From NCBI GenBank assembly GCA_900544515.1, contig UQVI01000085.1:1-8154 (forward strand): a stretch of DNA of 8,154 nt, given 5' to 3'. The first letter of the stretch is position 1. Every line of letters begins with the position of its first letter. This stretch comes from an uncultured Oscillospiraceae bacterium. GTDB lineage: Bacteria; Bacillota; Clostridia; Oscillospirales; Acutalibacteraceae. The notes below the pieces were generated by a model. It searched no databases. It saw only the letters and a list, made by a program, of their open reading frames with translations, and had not been told where the DNA came from. A program made the position numbers and the translations under genes. This document shows, one piece after another, positions 1-7,842 of this stretch.

Positions 1-29
1 CGGCAGCGTCAGATGTGTATAAGAGACAG
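1..29 (+). other. Nextera read-1 adapter (non-genomic)
   Basis: The first 29 bases match the 3' part of the Illumina Nextera read-1 transposase adapter. They end in the 19-bp Tn5 mosaic end AGATGTGTATAAGAGACAG at 11-29. This is library-preparation sequence, not organism DNA. It contributes an in-frame GTG at 15 that gives the following PBP frame a false start. Confidence 0.98.
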
Positions 30-965
30 AACTATGACAGTAATGACGGTGTGATTATTTCACTGGACAGCGAAATACAGAAAATAGCAGAGGAATCCGC
101 AAGGTCAATCCCAAAAGGCTCGGTTGTGATTCTTGATATAGAAACGTCGCAGGTGCTTGCATCGGTCAGCAGGGGAGACGATTATATAAATCGCTCGCTT
201 TCACCATATGCAGTTGGTTCTGTTTTTAAAATTGTTGTATGTGCCTGTGCACTTGAAAATCATATAAATCCGGTTTATACCTGCACAAGTAAAATAAAGG
301 TTAATGATACTGAATTTCATTGTCAGAAAAATCATGCACACGGTTTTCAGAATATGAAGCAGGCACTTGCAAATTCCTGTAATTGCTATTTTGTCAATCT
401 TGCTTTAAAGCTTGGTAGTGACAAAATTTTTGAAACCGCAGAAAAATTCGGTTTTGGTAAAGCTTTTAAACTTTACGATAAATGGGCCGTAAAGGCAGGA
501 GCCTTTGCAGATAAAAGTAAATTGAATTCACTTGGTCAGTTGGCATTAATTGGTTTTGGTCAGGGTCTGCTCACAGACTGTCCTATGCATTTTGCCTCCG
601 TAATATCCTGTATTGCAAACGGTGGAAATTATTCCGCTCCAACGCTTGATATAAAAGAAATTGCTGAAAATAACATTATTTCAGAAAGTACGGCTGAAAC
701 ACTGTGTGAATATATGAAGTATGTTGTATCTGACGGAACAGGTAAAAATGCCGAATATAATGAAAAAACTGCCGGAAAAACAGCAACCGCCCAGAGCGGT
801 ATATTTTATAATGGTATAGAAGTTCTCAATACCTGGTTTGCTGGCTTTTATCCCTATCATAACCCTAAGTTTACAATAGTAGTAATGCGTGAAAATGGCG
901 TAAGCGGTGCAGAAGACTGTTGTCCTGTTTTTCGCGATATTGTTGAAAAGCTGGACAAAAAGTAG
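30..965 (+). CDS. Penicillin-binding protein, transpeptidase domain (5'-truncated)
   Basis: This is the C-terminal part of a class B penicillin-binding protein (PBP2/PbpA/FtsI-like), a D,D-transpeptidase that cross-links peptidoglycan on the outer face of the membrane. The frame stays open through the adapter, so the true start lies off the insert. The frame can be read from a GTG at 15, but its first five residues are adapter-encoded. Counting from that GTG, the catalytic SxxK is S69-V-F-K72, preceded by Gly68. The SxN motif is S121-C-N123. The third motif is K255-T-A257 inside GKTATAQSG, where KTG is usual. The opening lines (a IISLDSEIQK stretch, then VVILDIETSQVLAS) are the typical entry to a transpeptidase domain. 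The N-terminal membrane anchor and dimerisation region are therefore what is missing, probably 100-250 residues. The TAG stop is 36 bp before the next gene. The family is secure, but the paralogue (elongation, division or sporulation) cannot be told. Confidence 0.93.
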   Translation, partial: NYDSNDGVIISLDSEIQKIAEESARSIPKGSVVILDIETSQVLASVSRGDDYINRSLSPYAVGSVFKIVVCACALENHINPVYTCTSKIKVNDTEFHCQKNHAHGFQNMKQALANSCNCYFVNLALKLGSDKIFETAEKFGFGKAFKLYDKWAVKAGAFADKSKLNSLGQLALIGFGQGLLTDCPMHFASVISCIANGGNYSAPTLDIKEIAENNIISESTAETLCEYMKYVVSDGTGKNAEYNEKTAGKTATAQSGIFYNGIEVLNTWFAGFYPYHNPKFTIVVMRENGVSGAEDCCPVFRDIVEKLDKK

Positions 966-971
966 TATAAT
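943..971 (+). promoter_or_regulatory. Probable sigma-A promoter for the WYL regulator
   Basis: A -35 box TTGAAA (943-948, 5/6 consensus) and a -10 box TATAAT (966-971, 6/6) are separated by exactly 17 nt. The element overlaps the last codons and stop of the PBP gene. Transcription would start near 978, giving a leader of about 24 nt with GGGAG at 988-992, nine bases before the ATG at 1002. This suggests the regulator can be expressed independently of the PBP gene, although read-through from upstream is also possible because no terminator separates them. Confidence 0.65.
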
Positions 972-1001
972 TTAAGAAACGAGTAGCGGGAGTTTTAACA
1001 G

Positions 1002-2006
1002 ATGAAGAGCTATAAAAATAAATTAAAAACAATTCTTATATATAAGATGCTTGAAAATGAGAGTGACGAGGAGAATCCTGTTACCTCATCAAGCATTATT
1101 GATATGCTGGCTGAATATGGATTTGAATGTGACCGCAAAACCGTTTATTCCGATATAAATGCACTCAATTCAATAGGATGTGACATTATGAAAAGCAGCG
1201 GATACAACGGCGGCTTTTTTATGGCTTCGCGTAAGTTTGAACTGCCTGAGGTTATGCTCCTGATTGATGCTGTGACAAGTGCAGGCTTCATAACACCCAA
1301 GAAAACGGAATCTCTCGTAAATAAGCTTAAAACTCTTGTGTCAGTCAAACAGGCTGAATCTATGGTAAGTCATGTTTATGTCGATTCCAATCATTCCAAA
1401 TGTGACAATGAAGAGGTTTATATTATTATTGACAAGCTTCACGATGCAATTATGAAGCGAAAAAAGGTGCGTTTTATATATACTCGCCGAAGTATTGACT
1501 TACATAATAAAAGGAAAAATACTGAAAGACTTTTTACGGTTTCACCGTATGCGCTGATTTGGAAAGACGACCATTATTATTTAGTATGCAACAAGAAGAA
1601 ATATGATAATCTTATGAATTTGCGTATTGACCGAATGAAAAGACTTTCCATAGTCGGTGATGATGCACGTCCTGTGGGAGAGGTAAGTCCGTATAAATAT
1701 GAATTTGATGCACAGGACTACAGCTCCAAAATGTTTAATATGTTTTCAGGTAAGGAATGTGAAGTCAGATTAAAATGCTGCCTGAAGCTTCAGGAAGAAA
1801 TGCTGGATAGATTCGGTGCGTCGATTCCGCTTTCGGCATCAGACGGTGCTCATTTTGAAACAGAGGTTAACGCTACTCTCAGTGACGGATTTGTTTCCTG
1901 GCTTATGCAGTACGGAGATGATGTTGAGGTTTTGTCACCGCCTGAGCTGATTGATATGATAAAAATTAAAGCAAACAGAATATTGAATAAGTATGAAAAT
2001 AATTAA
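1002..2006 (+). CDS. WYL-domain transcriptional regulator (HTH + WYL)
   Basis: This is a predicted cytoplasmic DNA-binding regulator of the helix-turn-helix/WYL family, 334 residues, which is the usual length. Residues 5-65 form the winged HTH, with a recognition-helix line DRKTVYSDINALNSIG (44-59) typical of these regulators. Residues 140-215 form the WYL ligand-sensing domain, with the signature core WKDDHYYL at 187-194, where YYL stands in for WYL, followed by NLRIDRM. The C-terminal WCX-like segment (about 250-330) contains VSWLMQYGDDVEVLSPPEL, the common ending of the family. The ATG at 1002 is supported by GGGAG nine bases upstream and by alignment of the HTH to the very N-terminus. WYL proteins sense nucleotides, nucleic acid or other small ligands and can activate or repress. 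The ligand and targets here are unknown. The neighbours are a cell-wall gene upstream and the sialidase downstream, but the terminator after this gene separates it from the sialidase. Confidence 0.92.
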   Translation: MKSYKNKLKTILIYKMLENESDEENPVTSSSIIDMLAEYGFECDRKTVYSDINALNSIGCDIMKSSGYNGGFFMASRKFELPEVMLLIDAVTSAGFITPKKTESLVNKLKTLVSVKQAESMVSHVYVDSNHSKCDNEEVYIIIDKLHDAIMKRKKVRFIYTRRSIDLHNKRKNTERLFTVSPYALIWKDDHYYLVCNKKKYDNLMNLRIDRMKRLSIVGDDARPVGEVSPYKYEFDAQDYSSKMFNMFSGKECEVRLKCCLKLQEEMLDRFGASIPLSASDGAHFETEVNATLSDGFVSWLMQYGDDVEVLSPPELIDMIKIKANRILNKYENN

Positions 2007-2038
2007 AACAGATGTGTGCAAATACATCTGTTTTTTTT
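2005..2038 (+). terminator. Intrinsic terminator after the WYL regulator
   Basis: A perfect 7-bp stem, CAGATGT (2009-2015) with ACATCTG (2024-2030), has an 8-nt loop and is followed by eight T residues (2031-2038). The A residues at 2005-2008, which overlap the stop codon, can extend the stem by pairing with the start of the T-tract. It ends the PBP/WYL transcription unit before the sialidase promoter. Confidence 0.9.
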
Positions 2039-2084
2039 ATGTAACGCTTTTCTGAAAAAAATTAATAAAATATTCACAAAGCAC

Positions 2085-2113
2085 TTGACATTATATTGAC
2101 AAAGTTATAAAAT
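2085..2113 (+). promoter_or_regulatory. Sigma-A promoter of the sialidase unit
   Basis: A perfect -35 TTGACA (2085-2090), a 17-nt spacer and -10 TAAAAT (2108-2113, 5/6) lie in the intergenic region between the WYL terminator and the sialidase. Transcription would begin near 2120, giving a leader of about 100 nt. A second TTGACA at 2096-2101 is offset by 11 nt, with TATATA at 2121-2126 at a poorer 19-nt spacing. It could be an alternative promoter or part of an operator. No riboswitch, catabolite-response element or other known operator was recognised in 2039-2204. Confidence 0.75.
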
Positions 2114-2223
2114 AAATCCGTATATAAATGGGGATAATTGCGTGTTTTTGTAAGGTCAGGTACAATATCGTGTATATTCCTATCAGAATATGATTTTTTG
2201 TTTTAAGGAGGCAATTTAAGTTT

Positions 2224-5200
2224 ATGAAAACTAAAAAATCTAAAAGTTTATTATCCTTGTTTCTGGCTGTTTTGATGCTTGTAACAAGTATTCCGTTTGC
2301 TGCATTTGCAACTGACGAATCAGGTGTAAAGCCTGTTCCAAGCAGTACGAAAAACCAGCCGTATATTTTGGGCGAACCATCAGATAACTATCGTATTCCT
2401 GCCATGGTTTCTCTTGATGACGGCACAATTGTAACAGCAGTTGATGCACGCTGGAACGGCGGCATGGACGGCGGCGGTAATGATACCATGATTTCACGTT
2501 CTACTGATAATGGCAGAACATGGCAGAATCAGTTTATTAACTATTATCCTGATAACGGTAATGTGTTCAATAAAGCATCTACTTCTGTCTGCGATTCCGA
2601 ACTTGTAACTGATGGTAAAAATGTTTACATGCTTACGGTATTTTTCCCTGCAGGCGTGGCGCTTAATGCTGCCAGCGCCAATAATCAGCTGAAGTCCAAT
2701 AACGGAACTGCATTTGATTCACAGGGAAGAGTTAAGCTTTCTCTTAAAGGATCTTCTTCTTATGATTATTATTTAGGTGAATTCGGTGCAGACGGCAGAG
2801 CTCCTATTATGAATAATAACGGCACTGAAACCGGTTATTATGCAGACCATGATTATTATCTTTACAAAGGTACGAATAAGCAGGACGGAAATCTGTTTTA
2901 TTCGGACGGCCAGTATCAGACAGCTAAGGTTAACTTTCTTTTATATAGAAAGTCTGAAGACGGCGGACAGACTTGGTCTGATTTTACTCCTGTTAATGTA
3001 AAAAATGATTCAGAAGCATTTTTCGGTGTTGGTCCCGGCCGTGGTGTTTATGATGCTGCTCATAACAGAATTATTTTCTCAACTTATTCGTGGAATGGAA
3101 CCGAAAATTCACAAAGATCTTCTTTTATTTATTCAGACGATAATGGTACTACCTGGCACAGATCTCCTAATTTCCCTGACTTAGAAGGTTCAGCTGGTAA
3201 ATGGACGAGTGAAAATGCGCTCGTTCAATTGGATGACAACACACTTCGCTGCTTTGTAAGAAACAGATGGATGCATATTATTTATGCCGATGCTATTCTT
3301 CAAAGTGATGGTTCATATAAATGGACTGATTTTAAAGACATTAAATTTAATGCCAATGGTACTCCCAATTTCGTTCTAGGACTGCAAACAAATGGTAACA
3401 GCGGTTGCCAGCTTTCTGCTATAAAATATTCTGAAAAGCTTCAGTATAACGGTAATTATTATACAGCTATTCTTCTTTCAACCCCTCAGGGTGAAAGATC
3501 AAACGGAGTAATTTATACAATACTGGTTGATGAAAATAATAATTGTGTTAATGTAAATAGTTCAAATTCTAATAATGACAAGCAGATTACATATCAAGTT
3601 AATAATGGTTCTTTCGCTTACAGCTGTTTAACAGAATTGCCTGATGGTTCAGTTTCTCTTCTTTATGAAGCTTCTACCGGAACAATTATTTATACTAATT
3701 ACTCTGATATTCAGAAAATAACCGGCTTAAGAGTTCCTGATGGTGCAAGAACGATTGAGTATGCACTCTCAAAAGGTGACGAAAGAGTCTTTTTTACAGA
3801 TGAAAATGTAGCTGTTAATTCAGATGAAACAGTCGTTTCCACCAAGTTTGATTCACGTACCGGTGTAAATGCAACAATGGGTGACAGTGCTGCATATGAC
3901 GGTGAAACGATTCACTTAAAAGATGCTCTTTATAATTTTGAAAAGAATGAAGACGGTACATGGACAATTGGGTCTATGGGTGTTTATATGACCATTGTCA
4001 ATCCCGGTCTTCCGTCTTCAGTAACAAAAGGCACAATGAGAATCATTCAGGATGGCGATTATTTTAAATTCGTTGGATATAAACCTGATAAGGGTCATCC
4101 AGGATATGATTGGAAAGCTCTTAGCTACTACAGAAGCGGTGATAATGTTAACACGTTTGACCAGTCAACTGCATTCGGAGACGGTGATGGCGTTGCCAAC
4201 AGTGAAGGAAGCCAGCACAGAGACATGAGCCTTTTTGAGGTTTATCGTCCTGCAAGAGTGGATGAAGCAGCAGATACTGCAGTTCCCGGATATATCCGCA
4301 TTACGGATATGAGTGAGCTTAAGAGTGGTGAGCAGTATCTTATCGGATGTCAGGTAAATAATGTTTATTATTTCATGTATCCGTCAACCTCAACAAATAA
4401 CAAATATGCACATTCCGTAAAGGTTGATACCACACCTGTTCAGTCCGGATACTTTATGACTGTTAAAGCGCTCAAAAAGGGTGAATCAACAGTTACTGTC
4501 GGTAAAACCACTTATATCTTCAAGGTATCGGATTACAGCAATGAAATTCTTGGCGTAGTTGATTACGACCCTGTTATTTATACACATGGTTCTGATGTAG
4601 CAACGCCTGATATGTCTCATACATATGTTGGTAATATTATTTCAGATGCAGAGTATAAAGGCGAAAAGGAAACGTGCTATCGTTTCAGAACTGTAGATGG
4701 TGTTGATTTAAGTACACAGTACAGAATTTTATCAGTATCCGCTTTATCTGATGACGGTGAGGATTCCGCAAAAATTGAAGGCGCAGATATTAAGCTTACA
4801 AATGACGATGGTGTTGTGGACGGCAGACTTCATGGTATTCTTCCTCTTGCCGATTCATCAAACTACAGGTCTTATGAATCAGGTACATATGTGCTTTTGA
4901 AAACAGCACTTGAAGAAATTGCTACAGGTGAAATTTATACGCAGACAGATAAGCTTTATGTTGCGTCAAACCCTGTTGCAGGTCATATAATTTATGGTTC
5001 GAATGGTTCTCAAAATAGTGTTGTAGCAGGTAAATCTGCTGTTCAGCTTTGTACTTTTATTCTTGCACAGGGCTCTTATGGTAACACAGTAGATATTAAC
5101 AAAAGTACTGTTGGTTCAAATTACGCAGGTTATAATGCTAAGCATCTTTACGATTATAATAATTTAGGTGAGACTGATAATCACTCTCTTGTTTACAGAA

Positions 5201-7842
5201 ACAGTGCAGAGAATATGACTCAGATTAATACTGAAGCATCCGAGTTAATTAAGGGTGCCGGTGTTGTTGAAAACTGGAATGGTAATAATCATGAACAGCT
5301 TTTGTTCAGTGATTCCAATATTATTGATGGTGGATTAAATTCAGCATTTTATTATTATGATAAGTCTTCTCCTAAGAACGAAGGTATTACTAAAGATGTA
5401 AATGATCCTTCTAATTTCTCCATTGTGCTTTCAAGACAGGCTGTTGATGTTGAATTCTCAATAAGTGATTCTAATGAATGGCAGAGACAATATGTTATTG
5501 GTAACAATCATTCTGCAAGTGGTTCCAGTGCGTTAGATTCGCATTTTGGTAATAATGTCAGAAGCTATATCAGAAAATTCAGCGGCTCTGGCAGTATCAC
5601 TGAACAAACATATATGTTTGGTGCTGCTGGAAGCAAATATACAGTATATAGTTCTGAACATCAGAAGGATGTTTCAGTAAATTGTTCAACAAAAGAAAAT
5701 AATGTTGAACAGGTTAATCCAAATGAGTCTGCAACATTGAGAGGTGTTCTTAGATATCAGGAGGGTGCTGAGCATTCAAGAAAGGTTATGGCATCAAGTT
5801 CTTCCGCAACAGAATACAGTGATATTCGTCTTCCGTTTGAAATCAAAATGTGTGATAAAACAAACGAACGAAATGAATATAACAAAACAATTGAACATGT
5901 ACTTAAGTCTACAGATTACACAACAACAACATGGACTAAGTATATGAATTCAGTATTGCTTTACCAGGAATATCTGAACAATTACACGCTTCTTACTACA
6001 AATGAAAAGAAACAGAATACCAATACTACCTATAAAGAACTTCTTGAAGAACTTGGTAATGGTACAGATGAACCCGGTAATTACACAAATATTCAGAAAA
6101 GCGCTCAGTTCTCTGACCTTAAGAAAGAGCTTGATAATAATTCAGAAACACGTGAAAACGGCATTCTTCTTCCTGATGGAAAAAATTACACACCGGATTC
6201 ATATGTTAAATTCCTTGAGGCTTATGATAACGGCCAGAATTTATATGATGAAGGCGGTCAGGGCGTATACTTGCCTGAGACCGTAGATCAGGAATTATTC
6301 CCGACGCCGGATGAAAAACGTGATGAAACACCGGGCTGGGAAGTTGGTCCTTACAACGAAACAAAGCTTCCTGTACAGAATCAGATTGAAGCAGATGTTG
6401 CTGCTATCCAAAACAGTCAGCCTGTTCTTTCGGGTGATGATTCGGCTTATATTGCGGCAGCAAATGAATCAAGAAATATTGATAAAACAGCATTTGTAAA
6501 TAAAGACAGTATTGATTCAATTCAAACAGGTTTTGATGAATCCGATAAGGTTCTTTATAAAACATTTGTATATCAGGGTGTTGAATACGGCGATTATCTT
6601 AATCTTAGCGACAGCACAGAAGATCAGGCTAAAATTGACCTTGAAACACGCAAGAATCTTGAAAATATGACAGTTGCAATCGAAAAAGCAATAGAAAAAG
6701 ATAACCTTAAAAAGTATCATTTAGCACTTGAAGTTAACGGCACTGTTATTGAAGGAATTACAGGTGATTATAATTACGGCACTGTTGTTGATGTTCCGTT
6801 TGCTTCCTATATCAGTGAAGATTTAATTGTTAAGTGTGTTGTTAATACGGATGTTGAATCAACTAAGGTAGACACAACGGTTAATCTTGAAGATTATGCT
6901 GGTATGGGTTATGTAATTCCTATTCTTGTTCAAGAAGATATAACCATTAAAGTTACAACAATTCCTAAGGCAGACAGAGCAGTAACAGTTCTTGATTACT
7001 ACGGCACGGTTATTGGTGTTCTTTATGGTGATGAGGTTACTGTAAGCGCTGACGGTGTTACAGTTGGTGATCAGACAATTGCTCCGAAGCCTTCACCTAA
7101 GTTTGTATTTACAGGCTGGTCTGTAGAAAACGGTACTTACGCAGTTGATGCGCCTATGACAATTATTCAGCGCGGTGATCATAACAGATTCGCTCATATC
7201 TTTAATGCTGTGAACGGAACAGTTAACAGCCGCACAGAATTTAACGTTGGAATCGTAAATGAAAAGCTTATTCTTGAATCAGAAACAGGTAATTTCTGGA
7301 CACGTACAGTTAACGGCGAAACCTATCTTGCATCTTACGAACGGAACTTTATTAACTTCTCTTCTGATGAAGATGTTACTTACACCGCTTATAACAGTAT
7401 TGCTGATCTTCCTGAAAATCTCAGGGATGATGCACAAAAAGGCATTCCTGTTGTTTATGGCACAGGTTATTTTGTAAATAATAAGTTTACAATGTCTGTA
7501 GATTATTCTGCACCGACAGGCGACAGCAATATTACAGTTCTTGACGCAGGCGTTATTTATTCAGACACTGATTTGGGTGAAGACGGCCTTGTTAAGGGTG
7601 CTGAAGGAACAAGAACAATTGCTTCAAACAGAATTGCACATTGGTCTGATGATGCGAATTCAGGAACATTTACAATGACTAAGGGCAATGCAGATACTGG
7701 TGTACATTATATGCGTGCATATGTAAGCTACACAGCACCTTATACTGATCCGAGATCAGATAAAACGTATATGCTTCCTTATGTTGCATATTCACCTGTA
7801 ATTTATCAGTGTGTAAACGGTGAAGTATCAAAAGTTGATTAA
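2224..7842 (+). CDS. Giant secreted GH33 sialidase, multidomain
   Basis: This is a predicted extracellular exo-alpha-sialidase (neuraminidase) of 1872 residues that would release terminal sialic acid from host glycans. Residues 1-29 are a Sec signal peptide: a Lys-rich start, a hydrophobic core and an AFA cleavage site before TDESG. The GH33 propeller is at about 45-500. Residues 510-1210 are beta-rich and largely unrecognised, with an Ig-like stretch near 745-770. FIVAR-like helical modules occupy about 1212-1490. Beta domains follow: one with FVFTGWSV (1627-1634), resembling bacterial InlB-type repeats, and a final one at about 1768-1865. The ATG at 2224 is preceded by AAGGAGG (2205-2211) at a somewhat long 12-nt spacing, and the signal peptide fixes this start. 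Many characterised sialidases carry an N-terminal CBM40, but none fits here because the catalytic domain begins directly after the signal. No LPXTG, dockerin, SLH or C-terminal membrane helix is seen, so how it stays at the cell, if it does, is unknown. Catalytic function is well supported; linkage specificity, and hydrolytic versus intramolecular trans activity, are not. Confidence 0.93.
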   Translation: MKTKKSKSLLSLFLAVLMLVTSIPFAAFATDESGVKPVPSSTKNQPYILGEPSDNYRIPAMVSLDDGTIVTAVDARWNGGMDGGGNDTMISRSTDNGRTWQNQFINYYPDNGNVFNKASTSVCDSELVTDGKNVYMLTVFFPAGVALNAASANNQLKSNNGTAFDSQGRVKLSLKGSSSYDYYLGEFGADGRAPIMNNNGTETGYYADHDYYLYKGTNKQDGNLFYSDGQYQTAKVNFLLYRKSEDGGQTWSDFTPVNVKNDSEAFFGVGPGRGVYDAAHNRIIFSTYSWNGTENSQRSSFIYSDDNGTTWHRSPNFPDLEGSAGKWTSENALVQLDDNTLRCFVRNRWMHIIYADAILQSDGSYKWTDFKDIKFNANGTPNFVLGLQTNGNSGCQLSAIKYSEKLQYNGNYYTAILLSTPQGERSNGVIYTILVDENNNCVNVNSSNSNNDKQITYQVNNGSFAYSCLTELPDGSVSLLYEASTGTIIYTNYSDIQKITGLRVPDGARTIEYALSKGDERVFFTDENVAVNSDETVVSTKFDSRTGVNATMGDSAAYDGETIHLKDALYNFEKNEDGTWTIGSMGVYMTIVNPGLPSSVTKGTMRIIQDGDYFKFVGYKPDKGHPGYDWKALSYYRSGDNVNTFDQSTAFGDGDGVANSEGSQHRDMSLFEVYRPARVDEAADTAVPGYIRITDMSELKSGEQYLIGCQVNNVYYFMYPSTSTNNKYAHSVKVDTTPVQSGYFMTVKALKKGESTVTVGKTTYIFKVSDYSNEILGVVDYDPVIYTHGSDVATPDMSHTYVGNIISDAEYKGEKETCYRFRTVDGVDLSTQYRILSVSALSDDGEDSAKIEGADIKLTNDDGVVDGRLHGILPLADSSNYRSYESGTYVLLKTALEEIATGEIYTQTDKLYVASNPVAGHIIYGSNGSQNSVVAGKSAVQLCTFILAQGSYGNTVDINKSTVGSNYAGYNAKHLYDYNNLGETDNHSLVYRNSAENMTQINTEASELIKGAGVVENWNGNNHEQLLFSDSNIIDGGLNSAFYYYDKSSPKNEGITKDVNDPSNFSIVLSRQAVDVEFSISDSNEWQRQYVIGNNHSASGSSALDSHFGNNVRSYIRKFSGSGSITEQTYMFGAAGSKYTVYSSEHQKDVSVNCSTKENNVEQVNPNESATLRGVLRYQEGAEHSRKVMASSSSATEYSDIRLPFEIKMCDKTNERNEYNKTIEHVLKSTDYTTTTWTKYMNSVLLYQEYLNNYTLLTTNEKKQNTNTTYKELLEELGNGTDEPGNYTNIQKSAQFSDLKKELDNNSETRENGILLPDGKNYTPDSYVKFLEAYDNGQNLYDEGGQGVYLPETVDQELFPTPDEKRDETPGWEVGPYNETKLPVQNQIEADVAAIQNSQPVLSGDDSAYIAAANESRNIDKTAFVNKDSIDSIQTGFDESDKVLYKTFVYQGVEYGDYLNLSDSTEDQAKIDLETRKNLENMTVAIEKAIEKDNLKKYHLALEVNGTVIEGITGDYNYGTVVDVPFASYISEDLIVKCVVNTDVESTKVDTTVNLEDYAGMGYVIPILVQEDITIKVTTIPKADRAVTVLDYYGTVIGVLYGDEVTVSADGVTVGDQTIAPKPSPKFVFTGWSVENGTYAVDAPMTIIQRGDHNRFAHIFNAVNGTVNSRTEFNVGIVNEKLILESETGNFWTRTVNGETYLASYERNFINFSSDEDVTYTAYNSIADLPENLRDDAQKGIPVVYGTGYFVNNKFTMSVDYSAPTGDSNITVLDAGVIYSDTDLGEDGLVKGAEGTRTIASNRIAHWSDDANSGTFTMTKGNADTGVHYMRAYVSYTAPYTDPRSDKTYMLPYVAYSPVIYQCVNGEVSKVD
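2356..3723 (+). other. GH33 sialidase catalytic domain
   Basis: This domain spans protein residues 45-500. The RIP motif is Y56-R57-I-P. Asp82 lies 25 residues after Arg57, the same spacing as Arg347 to Asp372 in pneumococcal NanA, so it is the probable acid/base. Glu330 and Arg346 are 16 apart, as in NanA (647 and 663). Arg425 (in ERSNG) is the probable third arginine. Tyr466 (FAYSCLTELPDG) is the probable nucleophile, with Glu482 (LLYE) as its partner. Three Asp-boxes of the form SxDxGxTW lie at 93-100, 244-251 and 304-311. An insertion rich in Asn, Gly and Tyr (about 140-235) sits between propeller strands, where related sialidases also carry an extra domain. The comparison to NanA is from memory of the family. 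Confidence 0.9.
5857..6693 (+). other. FIVAR-like helical modules of the sialidase
   Basis: This region covers protein residues 1212-1490. Two segments have the FIVAR pattern of a helix, then S/N-x-YT, then an aromatic-led helix. The first is DYTTTTWTKYMNSVLLYQEY (1231-1250), followed by a Gln/Asn-rich linker and YKELLEEL. The second is NYTPDSYVKFLEAYDNGQNL (1321-1340). A third, degenerate helical segment runs through about 1385-1490. FIVAR modules are found in large surface proteins of Gram-positive bacteria as spacers or sugar-binding modules. Here they probably project the catalytic head away from the C-terminal region. Confidence 0.6.
6709..7839 (+). other. C-terminal beta domains of the sialidase
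   Basis: This region covers protein residues 1496-1872 and is predicted beta-rich from alternating hydrophobic patterns. One repeat-like unit runs from AVTVLDYYGTVIGVLYGDEV (1586-1605) to FVFTGWSV (1627-1634), recalling InlB-type bacterial repeats. The last about 105 residues have a distinct pattern: VLDAGVIYS (1772-1780), ASNRI (1800-1804), GTFTMT (1814-1819), MRAYVSYT (1830-1837) and VAYSPVIY (1854-1861). It looks like an Ig/fibronectin-like fold, but I cannot name the family. The protein ends almost directly after this domain, with only about 10 further residues. Confidence 0.5.

Noticed and set aside
15..29. GTG start at 15 as the true start of the penicillin-binding protein
   Set aside because: These bases are adapter. 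The frame only happens to stay open through it, and the protein lacks the N-terminal membrane anchor that a real start would give.
2174..2192. Hairpin ATATTC-N6-GAATAT followed by a short T-run in the sialidase leader, as an attenuator
   Set aside because: The stem is only 6 A/T-rich base pairs and the T-run is interrupted, so it would be too weak for a terminator. No alternative pairing or leader peptide was seen.
2240..2497. Antisense reading frame of 85 codons opposite the sialidase start
   Set aside because: It has no ribosome binding site or recognisable domain, and lies wholly inside the strongly supported sialidase frame. The same applies to the antisense frames at 1145-1348 and 6517-6720.
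4174..4209. FGDGDGVANSEG (residues 651-662) as a dockerin-type calcium-binding loop
   Set aside because: There is a single Asp/Gly-rich loop without the paired 22-residue repeats of a dockerin, and it sits mid-protein.
5744..5947. Short + strand frames in alternative phase within the sialidase (also 6002-6286, 6311-6499, 7259-7477)
   Set aside because: They are overlapping shadows of the long frame, with compositions unlike real proteins and no start signals.
6271..6285. LPETV (residues 1350-1354 of the sialidase) as a sortase LPXTG-type signal
   Set aside because: It is internal, more than 500 residues from the C-terminus, and is not followed by a hydrophobic segment and a basic tail.
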